A DNA stretch of 16,641 nt from Bryobacterales bacterium (GTDB lineage: Bacteria > Cyanobacteriota > Vampirovibrionia > Obscuribacterales > Obscuribacteraceae): contig CAJCHQ010000803.1 in assembly GCA_903970295.1 (NCBI GenBank), positions 1 to 16,641 of the forward strand. Reading direction: 5' to 3'. Position 1 is the stretch's first letter, and each line of letters opens with the position of its first letter. A program made the position numbers and the translations under genes. Of this stretch, positions 7,774 through 15,270 are shown one piece after another. The notes beneath the pieces are model-generated. The model was not told the DNA's origin. It saw only the letters and a list, made by a program, of their open reading frames with translations, and did not search any database.

Positions 7774-7806
7774 ATTCCGATTTTTATATTTATATTTTTT
7801 GTTCTC

Positions 7807-7814
7807 GAGGTGAT
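7807..7814 (+). promoter_or_regulatory. Strong ribosome binding site deciding the pta start
   Basis: GAGGTGAT matches the 3' end of 16S rRNA over eight bases. It sits just before the ATG at 7816, with five bases between GAGG and the ATG. It includes an in-frame GTG at 7810, which is therefore part of the ribosome binding site rather than the likely start. The preceding bases 7778-7801 are very A/T-rich (TATATTTATATTTTTT) and may hold the promoter. Confidence 0.6.
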
Positions 7815-7815
7815 T

Positions 7816-8793
7816 ATGTTTTTGGATTTGATGCGAAAAAGAGTGCATAAGCAGGGTATGCGGGTGGTGCTTCCGGAAGGTTTGGAAGAGCGCGTGATGC
7901 GGGCAGCCGTACTCTTGCGAGATGAGGAGTGGGCGGAGCCGATTTTGCTTGGCAAAGGCTCTGAAATTGAAAACAAAGCCCAGGAATTCAAATTGGATAT
8001 CGGTGATATTCAGATTCATGACCCACACGCGGACGAAGAATTCGAAGACTACGTCGACAGTTATTACGAGCTGCGCAAACACAAAGGCATCACTCGCGAA
8101 GAGGCCAAAAAAAAGGTGCAATTGCCGCACTATTTCGGTGCTCTCATGGTCAGAAAAGGGTCAGCTGACGGCATGGTCTCCGGGCTGAACAGCGAGACTA
8201 AACCGTTTATTCCAGCATTCGAAATCATCAAGCTGAAAAAAGGTTTCCGGCGCGCCTCGTCACTTTTCGTCTTGGAGTGGCCGGAGAGACTCTTGTTTTT
8301 TGCTGACTGTTCGGTGAATATTCAACCTGATGCTCAGACACTTTGTGATATCGCCCACGCCACCGCGCAAACTGTGCGGTCTTTCGGAGAAGAGCCGCGT
8401 ATAGCCTTCCTTTCTTTCTCCACGCATGGTAGTGCCAAGGGAGCGGAAGTCGATAGAATCAAAGAAGCAACACGATTGGCTAAGAAAGATTGCGGTGATT
8501 GCATCATTGACGGTGAGATTCAATTCGATACGGCACTTCTGCCTGAGGTGGCGAGAAGGAAAGCGCCGGAGAGCGCGTTTGTCGACAAAGGTGCCAACGT
8601 GTTCATATTCCCGGATTTGAACTCCGGCAATATCGCCTACAAGATCACTGAACGGCTCGGGCGAGCCCGAGCGACCGGACCGATTCTGCAGGGATTGAAT
8701 CAACCTATAAATGATGTTTCGCGCGGTTGTTCTTACGAGGATTTCGCTAATGCTGCAGTCTTAGCGGCGGCGTTGGCGGAAGCAAAAAAATAG
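7816..8793 (+). CDS. pta: Phosphate acetyltransferase
   Basis: Interconverts acetyl-CoA and acetyl phosphate in the cytoplasm, normally paired with acetate kinase for overflow metabolism and substrate-level ATP formation. The 325-residue product matches the short, single-domain Pta class without the DRTGG regulatory part. Signatures include ADGMVSG (117-123), DCSVNIQPDAQ, AFLSFSTHGSAKG, IIDGEIQFD, FPDLNSGNIAYK (Asp267), GPILQGLNQP and SRGCS. Phosphate butyryltransferases share the fold, but these motifs fit Pta better. I see no ackA in the window. The next gene converges from the other strand with only 14 bases between, and its probable terminator uses the A-run at the pta 3' end. Confidence 0.93.
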   Translation: MFLDLMRKRVHKQGMRVVLPEGLEERVMRAAVLLRDEEWAEPILLGKGSEIENKAQEFKLDIGDIQIHDPHADEEFEDYVDSYYELRKHKGITREEAKKKVQLPHYFGALMVRKGSADGMVSGLNSETKPFIPAFEIIKLKKGFRRASSLFVLEWPERLLFFADCSVNIQPDAQTLCDIAHATAQTVRSFGEEPRIAFLSFSTHGSAKGAEVDRIKEATRLAKKDCGDCIIDGEIQFDTALLPEVARRKAPESAFVDKGANVFIFPDLNSGNIAYKITERLGRARATGPILQGLNQPINDVSRGCSYEDFANAAVLAAALAEAKK

Positions 8794-8808
8794 CGCAGAA
8801 AGCGCGCT
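8784..8808 (-). terminator. Probable intrinsic terminator of the large TPR gene
   Basis: Read on the minus strand, AGCGC and GCGCT form a 5-bp stem around a 7-base loop (8792-8808). An A and then seven T residues (8784-8790) follow. The hairpin begins at the stop codon of the TPR gene and the T-run lies within the last codons of pta. The stem is short, so efficiency is uncertain. Confidence 0.5.
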
Positions 8809-11800
8809 CAACGCCCCACGTATTTGCCCGAAGTTGCTGGTGCCGATGGCGCCGAACCAGGTTTGCCGTCAGCGGACAACCTTATGCGCATTGTGTTCAA
8901 CTCACGAATCTGGGTCAAGTCGCTCGCGTGCTCCAGACCCTTATCGCACGCCTCAATCGCCTTATCGGCATAGTCGCTGGCGGCACAAGTTCTAGCAATG
9001 CGGATCAAGGCGCCGGCATCGTTGGAGTATTTCGTGATCATATGCTCCCATGAGCCTGCGCCTATCGATTTGTTGCCGCACTTCGAAATTGCCTGCGCGC
9101 ATTTTAGATCGCTTTCCAGATCCTGCACTCCCAGCTTCTCGAGCGCACTCCACTGTTCAACGGCGGCGTCAGCATCGCCATTGGCGCTGAGCGTATAAAA
9201 CAGATATTGGCGAGCATTCGGATCGTTTGGCTTTTGCGCCACCGCTCTGCTTAAAGCTGCCAGCGCGTAGTCGTTGTCTCCCTTTTTCAATGCAGCGTAA
9301 CCTTTCTGCATCAGTGTAGTAGCATCCATGGTGGCAATTTCGTCCAGGGCGGCTTTGCTGACTGTAGGCTTTTTGCTTTGGTTGGTTGCAATCGGTTTGA
9401 CGGCACTGCCTGCAATCTGGTTCATTTGCGAAATCGAAGCAGCTAGCTTTTCTTTTGCCGCTTTCGAAGTGGGGTCTATTGCCAGTGCATGCTTGAAATC
9501 ATCGGCGGCGCTGGAAGCCTGTTTGAGCTGCAAATAGGCATTGCCTCTAGCCAGATAAGCTTCGGCATTGCGTGGATCGAGCTTGAGTGCTTTGCAATAA
9601 TCTTCTACTGCCGTCATTTTGTTTCCAGCGAGTAGGCTGTAGCGACCGTGACTGATTGCTGCCTGGACGTCGTTGGGTTTTTCTTGTAGCAGTAAAGAGC
9701 AATCTGCGAGCGCTTTTTTGTAATCGTGCAAGCTGGCAAAGCTCTCTGCCCGTTTGAGAAGATACTCTGTTTTGTGGTCTGGATCATCTGTGATCAAATG
9801 ATTGAAGTCATTGACAGCTCCGGCGAAATTGCCGCTCGCCATATGCAGTTTAGCCATGCCCAGATAGTATTTGGCGTCTGCATCGAAACCAGGCAATTTG
9901 GCCATACTTTGCAAATCAGTCAGGGCTTTGACGACATCCCCTTTATCTGCTAGTAATGTTGCTCGTTCCTGATATGTTTCAGCATCGCTGCCGTTTGTGC
10001 CGATTGCTTTATCCAGTGCCGGCAAGGCTTTCGCCGGGTCCTGCAGGCGGGCATAATGAATACCGAGATATTTATTAGCACCTGCATTTCTAGGCTGCAG
10101 TGCTAGTGCTCTGTTCAGATAAGGCAAATCATCTGTAAAATTGTGCATGCTCTGAAAGCAACGCGCTCTGTTGACGAGAGCCTTGACGTTGTTTGGTTCG
10201 AGTTTGAGCGCTTGGTTGTAGTCTTGCGCTGCTTTGTCATATTGCTTCAAGCCCTCATAACATCTTGCTCTCTTGAGGTAAGCGCTGACATTAGCGGGAA
10301 AAAGGGTGATGCATTGGTTGAATTGTTCGAGAGCTTTGCCATATTCTTCCAAAGCAAAGTAGGCCGCGCCCAGGTTTGTCAGGCTCTCAGCGCTTTGTTT
10401 CCACTCGCTTTCCGGCAGCCCATCTAGTTGCAGATAGTCGGAAATGGCCTCCTCATTTTTGCCTAATTCCAGGTTGGTGGCTGCTCTTTTTTCTAGAGCT
10501 CGAGAGTTCCTTGGCGAAAGTCTTAGAACATTATTGAAATCCAGAAAGGCTTTATCGAAATCACCCAAAGCAAAATAGCAATCGCCGCGATCCAGGTAGG
10601 CATCGATAGAATCTTGCCGGAGAAAAATCGCTCGATCGAAATCCGGGATTGCTTCCTGATAATGTTGAGCTTTGATTTGGGCTAAACCTGAATGAATGAA
10701 TGTTTTCGACAATCCCTGACTGAGTGCGCCACATGAAGCCAAAAGGAAGATTGCTGATGCCGCACCGATACTGCTTACAAGCGGATGCGTTCGGCAAAGC
10801 TCTTTCACCGTGGCAAAATTGAACTTAACGCTGTCTTTTTGCGAATTGATGTTTTTCTTCATCTCTTCGACTGGTGATTGCATCGACCCAATGCTTTCTT
10901 GCTGATGGATCAGTCCGGCACTAAATTCAATGCGTGTCAGCGTCTGGTTGTGGCGGCCTGATTGCGAGTTATTCGCCTCTCCTGAAGCTGGCTTCGAGTT
11001 GTCTCCGGGCGCAGTTGCGGCAGCGAATGTACCAGTTCGTCTGAGCAAATGAGGGACTGACTTCGGCAATTCAATCGGTGTTTTGGGGGAGGGCGCAGAC
11101 CCGGCAACAGGGTTTTCGGCAGAGGGCTGGTTAGCGATCACGCTCAGAGCTGTTGATTCGGCTCGAGGGTCGCTCTCAAGCGAAGCTTTTTCTTCGACTG
11201 TGCTTGGCTCGTTGAACGCGCCTGCTGCAGTTGCTTCACCGATGTCAGCAAGTGCCGATATATTACCGATCTCGATCGGCTTTTGGTCAGCATCTTCGGG
11301 TTCTGAAGCGGAGCCTGCTTCATTTTGTGGTACCCAATTCTGGATGTCGTCTTCGCTCGCTTTGATTTCGCGATTGAGTTCCTCGAGTGAAGTGTTGGTC
11401 TCACTGCCGGGCAAAATTTCTAAGGCGTCGAAGTCTGCTCTCGAAGGCGAGCCTGAACCCGATATTTTCCCTGTTCCTGGTTGATGAATATGCACGCCAG
11501 GGTACGAGCCGGCAATTTTCAATTGAGTTGGCACCTTATTTGGTGCAGCGGCTGGCTCGCGTGTCGGCTTTGGCGAATTTGCTTGGGAAGCCCGCAGCGA
11601 TTCCAATATTTCGGCCGGTGTCCTAACTGCTTCTTCCTCGTTTGAAGCGACCTCGATAACAGAGTCGGCCGGCTGGTCTATTTCTGTTGCGTCCGACTGA
11701 GCGGATTTCAGTGTTTCAGGCTGTATTGCTTGAGTAAAACTGTTTTTGTTTTTCTTGCCCTTCTTCCCGCGCTGATTGACCTTCGGCGACTGCGCTTGTT

Positions 11801-11834
11801 TTTTTGAGGCTTTTTTATTTTCGTTTTCGCTCAT
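8808..11834 (-). CDS. Large membrane-anchored TPR protein
   Basis: A 1008-residue protein in three parts. Residues 1-345 are low-complexity, rich in Ser, Ala, Pro and Glu, with a very basic start (KKASKKQ, RGKKGKKNKN), and are probably disordered. Residues about 350-370 form one hydrophobic segment ending in LLASCGAL. From about 378 to 800, and again 835-985, there are roughly a dozen TPR units with typical A-Y-L-x-R-G-x-x-Y and LDPRNAEAY signatures, split by a Lys/Ser/Thr linker. The likely topology is N-terminus in the cytoplasm and TPRs outside; this is inference. No catalytic domain is visible, so a protein-interaction scaffold is the safest call. ATG 11834 is preferred over an in-frame TTG at 11846, which lies immediately against AAGAG with no proper spacing. 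It is divergent from the tad-like genes. Confidence 0.85.
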   Translation of the reverse strand: MSENENKKASKKQAQSPKVNQRGKKGKKNKNSFTQAIQPETLKSAQSDATEIDQPADSVIEVASNEEEAVRTPAEILESLRASQANSPKPTREPAAAPNKVPTQLKIAGSYPGVHIHQPGTGKISGSGSPSRADFDALEILPGSETNTSLEELNREIKASEDDIQNWVPQNEAGSASEPEDADQKPIEIGNISALADIGEATAAGAFNEPSTVEEKASLESDPRAESTALSVIANQPSAENPVAGSAPSPKTPIELPKSVPHLLRRTGTFAAATAPGDNSKPASGEANNSQSGRHNQTLTRIEFSAGLIHQQESIGSMQSPVEEMKKNINSQKDSVKFNFATVKELCRTHPLVSSIGAASAIFLLASCGALSQGLSKTFIHSGLAQIKAQHYQEAIPDFDRAIFLRQDSIDAYLDRGDCYFALGDFDKAFLDFNNVLRLSPRNSRALEKRAATNLELGKNEEAISDYLQLDGLPESEWKQSAESLTNLGAAYFALEEYGKALEQFNQCITLFPANVSAYLKRARCYEGLKQYDKAAQDYNQALKLEPNNVKALVNRARCFQSMHNFTDDLPYLNRALALQPRNAGANKYLGIHYARLQDPAKALPALDKAIGTNGSDAETYQERATLLADKGDVVKALTDLQSMAKLPGFDADAKYYLGMAKLHMASGNFAGAVNDFNHLITDDPDHKTEYLLKRAESFASLHDYKKALADCSLLLQEKPNDVQAAISHGRYSLLAGNKMTAVEDYCKALKLDPRNAEAYLARGNAYLQLKQASSAADDFKHALAIDPTSKAAKEKLAASISQMNQIAGSAVKPIATNQSKKPTVSKAALDEIATMDATTLMQKGYAALKKGDNDYALAALSRAVAQKPNDPNARQYLFYTLSANGDADAAVEQWSALEKLGVQDLESDLKCAQAISKCGNKSIGAGSWEHMITKYSNDAGALIRIARTCAASDYADKAIEACDKGLEHASDLTQIRELNTMRIRLSADGKPGSAPSAPATSGKYVGR

Positions 11835-11861
11835 CTGGACTGGCAACTCTTAAGTGCTATC

Positions 11862-11875
11862 TCACATCGATGTGA
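11862..11875. promoter_or_regulatory. 14-bp perfect palindrome, possible operator
   Basis: TCACATCGATGTGA is its own reverse complement over all 14 bases. It lies 28 bases upstream of the large TPR gene's start codon, where a repressor or activator could bind. Next to it, TGTGAAA occurs twice (from 11871 and 11882). The half-site TGTGA recalls CRP/FNR-type sites, but the spacing is shorter than the classical 16-22-bp site, so no regulator is assigned. Confidence 0.4.
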
Positions 11876-12000
11876 AATTTCTGTGAAAACCGAATGTCTC
11901 GAAGGCGCATCCCTTCTTTTTTACCCGTATTTTGTATAGGTCAATACCTGTATATCGACGCTGCGAATATTTTCTGCGAAAAGCGGGCATTTCTAATAAG

Positions 12001-12024
12001 AGCGGATTTGTGTGGCGATCCGCT
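12001..12024 (+). promoter_or_regulatory. Hairpin in the leader of the tad-like genes
   Basis: AGCGGAT (12001-12007) pairs perfectly with ATCCGCT (12018-12024) around a 10-base loop. No T-run follows, so it is not a standard intrinsic terminator. It lies about 108 bases before the preferred tadE-like start and could be a leader structure or a protein-binding inverted repeat. Confidence 0.35.
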
Positions 12025-12131
12025 GATCGATCCCCAGGTATCTCTTCGAGCGCAGATCGCTAACGTCTAATCCTGTAAGAGTGGGCGATAGCAGGGGTGC
12101 GAATTGGAGAGTCATATTCCGAGTAAGAGCC

Positions 12132-12665
12132 GTGAGAGAACAGAAAGGGCACACGATTGCTGAATTCGGGCCGACGTTGCTGCTGGCTTTGGGGATGATT
12201 GTTTTCCCTTTTATGGCTTTCGGAGTGCTCGGTATGAGATACCTTTTCCTGCTCAATGCTACAAAGCTAGCGGCTGAGCAGGCTGCTCTCGCTAAAACAT
12301 TTTTGACTGATACATCGGCGACGCAATTATCTGCTGTGGACGTTGCTGCCAAAGTCGCTAAAGCCTCGGTTGCAAACATCGGCGGCAACTCAGTCACGAT
12401 TACTTCGGTGAACACATATATCAAAGTCTGCCCGCTGGCTGGCTCGAGCAGTCAGGTGACCACACCTGGCGCCAATCTAGTGTTGTCGGCGCCGGCTAAC
12501 CCGACAAGCAATACCTACAATTGCGAGGTTGTTGTTTTGGGCAGTGTGCAGCCGTTGTTTCCAGGCGCTAGTTTGCTCGGCACTATCCCTGGTTTCAATG
12601 CGCCAATTGTGACGAGTGTACGTTCCGATTGCTATTTCGAGAATACTTCCAATCTTAATCAGTAA
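12132..12665 (+). CDS. TadE-like pseudopilin
   Basis: A 177-residue protein with a short basic leader followed by one hydrophobic helix (about 14-36) and an extracytoplasmic Ala/Ser/Thr-rich tail. The sequence QKG|HTIAEF fits a prepilin-peptidase site: Gly, then Glu five residues on, followed by an aromatic, as in the XXXXEY/F motif of Flp, TadE and TadF. After the helix, ATKLAAEQAALAKTF resembles the TadE/TadG helical extension. Three downstream Cys residues (in KVCPL, YNCEV and SDCYF) could form a disulphide. The start is uncertain: GTG 12132 gives a six-residue leader, GTG 12081 a 23-residue one, and neither has a good ribosome site. It is the first gene of a tight three-gene set. Confidence 0.7.
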   Translation: MREQKGHTIAEFGPTLLLALGMIVFPFMAFGVLGMRYLFLLNATKLAAEQAALAKTFLTDTSATQLSAVDVAAKVAKASVANIGGNSVTITSVNTYIKVCPLAGSSSQVTTPGANLVLSAPANPTSNTYNCEVVVLGSVQPLFPGASLLGTIPGFNAPIVTSVRSDCYFENTSNLNQ

Positions 12666-12680
12666 AGCTGAGACGCAACG

Positions 12681-13211
12681 GTGAAATTGTTCATGACTAA
12701 TCTTTTTTTGCGAAGTCATTGCGCCAGCGCCAGGATAAATAATCGGGGCATTAGCGCACTGGAAGTAACGATCGCTGCGTTTCTTGTGATTGTGGCTGCC
12801 GCGCTTGGCGTTGACATAACAATATTGTCTCTGGGCTATTCTTTTCTCGATAGCACCACGCGTGATGCAGCGCGGGCAGCCGGATCGCAACAAACTTTAG
12901 CGACAGCGATTCAAGCCGCTCAGTCGCAACTCTCGGTTCATCATACTGATGGCAGCTTCGTGCAACAACCGACGCTTATTTCAACAGCATCACCCTATTT
13001 CGTCTATCAAGATTTCGGCGGGGTGGCTCCCACCAATTCTAATCAATCGCCTTATGTCACGGTCACGTGCCAGGAAAACAATCGTTTGCCTGTGAACATC
13101 GGTTTCTTTGGTGTCAACCTGGGTGTCTTTGCCAACAGCAGCGGCTATCTGACGATCTCACGCCAGTACACCTTTCCGATTGTCAAAGAAAAATTCTATA
13201 CAAGCAATTAA
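12681..13211 (+). CDS. TadE/TadF-like pseudopilin
   Basis: A 176-residue protein beginning 15 bases after the previous stop. NNRG|ISALEV again shows the Gly-x4-Glu spacing of a prepilin-peptidase site, followed by a strongly hydrophobic helix, TIAAFLVIVAAALGVDI (about 29-45). STTRDAARAAGSQQTLATAIQAAQ is the typical alpha-helical stretch after the membrane segment in TadE/TadF proteins. The rest is a likely beta-rich extracytoplasmic domain with one Cys. GTG 12681 is used; ATG 12693 would shorten the leader by four residues. The stop codon TAA shares one base with the ATG of the vWA gene (TAATG), indicating translational coupling. Family membership rests on motif layout, not on strong identity. 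Confidence 0.65.
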   Translation: MKLFMTNLFLRSHCASARINNRGISALEVTIAAFLVIVAAALGVDITILSLGYSFLDSTTRDAARAAGSQQTLATAIQAAQSQLSVHHTDGSFVQQPTLISTASPYFVYQDFGGVAPTNSNQSPYVTVTCQENNRLPVNIGFFGVNLGVFANSSGYLTISRQYTFPIVKEKFYTSN

Positions 13212-15184
13212 TGGAAAAAAGAAAAATGCCAAAGAAGAAATATTCCAGATCGGCTTGTATGCGCTCTCAGAGCGGTCTGGCTATCTCGGCTTTGATTGCG
13301 ATAATTGCTGTGTTTGTGATTATGCCTCTTTCGATGTTTGGCTATGAGATGGTGCAATACAATCTCTGTCAGCAACAATTGAAAGCTTGTCTAGATTCGG
13401 CGGCCTTGGCCGCTGCTTGCTCGACCACCTCTTCGAGCAGCACAAGTGCAAGTACGACTCAGACTAACGCTATGAATCAGGCGTTCTGGATGTTCCAGCA
13501 AAACAGCATTCTCGGGGTGCCGCTTACCACCACACCTGCTTATACCTACGGAACTGCGAATCCAACTTTCACACCCGTTGCCAATCAAGCTCAGGTCTAT
13601 TTTCAGTTTCTGGATCCAATTACCATGTCTCCAGTCGCTTATGGTGCCACGAATGGCAAAATAGTGCGGATATTTGGCTGCTTTGGTTTCGTCCCCGTTT
13701 TCTCCAAATTCATAAACATCATGCCCGGACCTTATCTGGTCCAGCGCCAATCGGATGGTGGTCTGCCACAAATAGACGTCGTCTTGTGCTTCGACATTTC
13801 GGCATCGATGGATGACTTCACTAATGTCAGCCTCGTCAATCGATCCAACACCTTGACACAGGGTGCCACTAATAGCTATGCCTTGGCTGGAGCCGGGGTG
13901 CAGGGACCGCTGTACACCATACAAAGCTGCACCAGTGCGACCGGCACTCCGATCAATGCCACCTATCCGATGCAGTTGGATGCTTCCGGCAGTGGCGACG
14001 GTAACTGGACTTTCAACGCCACTGGCCACGGCAAGCATACTGGAGCAATCGCTCCGTCAACCGTGGCGACCTTGGCCAAGCTGGGTCAAAATTACACAGA
14101 TTGTGTCGTCAACCTCGATGGCACAGCCACTCAATCACAGGGAGTCACTGTCAATGGCTTCAATTTTCCTGCCGAGACCGGCAATGGCAAAGGACTGGGG
14201 GTTTTGGTGGAGGCCGCCCGCGGCAATTTAGAGAGCGTCGCCACTGCCACTGCTGCCGGTGTGCCTTATCTGGCCTGGGGCATCACGCCAAAGGTCGGAT
14301 ATTTTCAGGCCTACTATCAGGCGGCAATGTCTGCCCAGACTGGTTTCCCGGATACTAACGTGAGCGTTCCGCTCAGGCACCCGATTGGTGACGCCATCGT
14401 CGCCGCCCAGAACTTTTTTGCCATTCTCAACAACGACGCCGACGTCCACTTCGGATTGGTCACTTTCAGCACCAACGCCGGTACTCTTGCCTCGCCCACC
14501 AACAATAACTATTACGTCAGTGGCACCAGCGAGCCTGCATTGACCACGCTGTCTAGCAGTCCAGCCACCAGCCCGTATCCGCCCGAGCCAATCTGGCCGC
14601 CCAATCCGACGATCCCGCTCAATCCAACTCCAGGGACTGCTAACAACAATTACTCGACAGCGTCGCCAGCCCCTGTGACCAGTGTGAATGGCGCCCTATT
14701 CACCACTAACACAACAGCCAGCACCTTCAATATCAGCTCCGTTATGGCGGTGGGCGGCACAAATATCGAAGACGCAATCGATATGGCTCTGTCGATGGAA
14801 CTGGGCTCGAAAACTACAGACCCCAAGACCACTCCGGGTGGCAGGTCCGCCCAATCCCTAGGCCGAACGGGAGCGACCAGAGCAATCGTTCTTTTTACCG
14901 ACGGATTGCCGACTGAAGGCGGAGACTCTGGCACAAGCGATCCGAAATCTCAGCAAGAAGCTACCTTTGCCGCAAGTTGCGGTATTCCTATCTACACCAT
15001 CGGCCTGTGCTTGACTCCGACGTTGCAAGGCGACCAGACCACAGTGTTGACCAACGCCGCTGGCACAACCGGAATCGCCGCTTTGTCCGGGAACGGCGCT
15101 ACATTTTCTCAGACAACCAAAGCGGCCGAATTGAATGCGATTTTCTCGAATGTTGCTCGACAGCTCGTTCAGCTCGTTCAATAA
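13211..15184 (+). CDS. TadG-like protein with von Willebrand A domain carrying a large insertion
   Basis: A 657-residue protein with an N-terminal hydrophobic helix (LAISALIAIIAVFVIMPLSM, about 25-44) after a basic leader, then KACLDSAALAAA as in TadG. The start of the vWA fold is at IDVVLCFDISAS, where Asp195, Ser197 and Ser199 give the DxSxS metal-site motif. The other two MIDAS elements are far downstream, Thr517 in VGGTNIED and Asp564 in LFTDGLP. More than 300 residues thus separate the first two MIDAS elements, where vWA domains usually have well under 100. The insert contains a Pro-rich segment near residues 455-485. It lacks Glu at the pseudopilin +5 position, so it is probably a membrane-anchored adhesin-like subunit. 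ATG 13211 is chosen for coupling; ATG 13226 is an alternative. Confidence 0.8.
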   Translation: MEKRKMPKKKYSRSACMRSQSGLAISALIAIIAVFVIMPLSMFGYEMVQYNLCQQQLKACLDSAALAAACSTTSSSSTSASTTQTNAMNQAFWMFQQNSILGVPLTTTPAYTYGTANPTFTPVANQAQVYFQFLDPITMSPVAYGATNGKIVRIFGCFGFVPVFSKFINIMPGPYLVQRQSDGGLPQIDVVLCFDISASMDDFTNVSLVNRSNTLTQGATNSYALAGAGVQGPLYTIQSCTSATGTPINATYPMQLDASGSGDGNWTFNATGHGKHTGAIAPSTVATLAKLGQNYTDCVVNLDGTATQSQGVTVNGFNFPAETGNGKGLGVLVEAARGNLESVATATAAGVPYLAWGITPKVGYFQAYYQAAMSAQTGFPDTNVSVPLRHPIGDAIVAAQNFFAILNNDADVHFGLVTFSTNAGTLASPTNNNYYVSGTSEPALTTLSSSPATSPYPPEPIWPPNPTIPLNPTPGTANNNYSTASPAPVTSVNGALFTTNTTASTFNISSVMAVGGTNIEDAIDMALSMELGSKTTDPKTTPGGRSAQSLGRTGATRAIVLFTDGLPTEGGDSGTSDPKSQQEATFAASCGIPIYTIGLCLTPTLQGDQTTVLTNAAGTTGIAALSGNGATFSQTTKAAELNAIFSNVARQLVQLVQ

Positions 15185-15270
15185 GCCGGCAAGCACTTCG
15201 ATCGCGGCAATTATCGAGTCGGCAAATCTGTGGGTATATAGCTGAGTGAAATCGAAGGAAGGATAATCAT

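Larger units (their letters stand above)
11835..12131. other. Gene-free divergent regulatory region
   Basis: This 297-base stretch separates the leftward TPR gene from the rightward tadE-like gene and should carry both promoters. I see no convincing gene in it. It contains the 14-bp palindrome and the hairpin listed separately. A smaller inverted repeat, AGGT-CAAT-ACCT (11938-11949), is flanked by TATA on each side in a pyrimidine-rich then A/T-rich context. A GTG at 12081 in the tadE-like frame could extend that gene upstream by 17 codons. No riboswitch class was recognised. Confidence 0.5.

Noticed and set aside
11835..12131. Cyclic-di-GMP or other riboswitch in the tad-like leader
   Set aside because: A hairpin is visible, but I could not fit any conserved riboswitch core.
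11993..12424. 143-codon minus-strand frame over the tadE-like gene
   Set aside because: Covers the prepilin-like coding region on the other strand and has no recognisable domain or good ribosome site.
13391..14038. 215-codon open frame on the minus strand opposite the vWA gene
   Set aside because: The plus-strand frame has clear vWA and membrane features; the minus frame shows no recognisable motif, and long antisense frames are expected in such composition.
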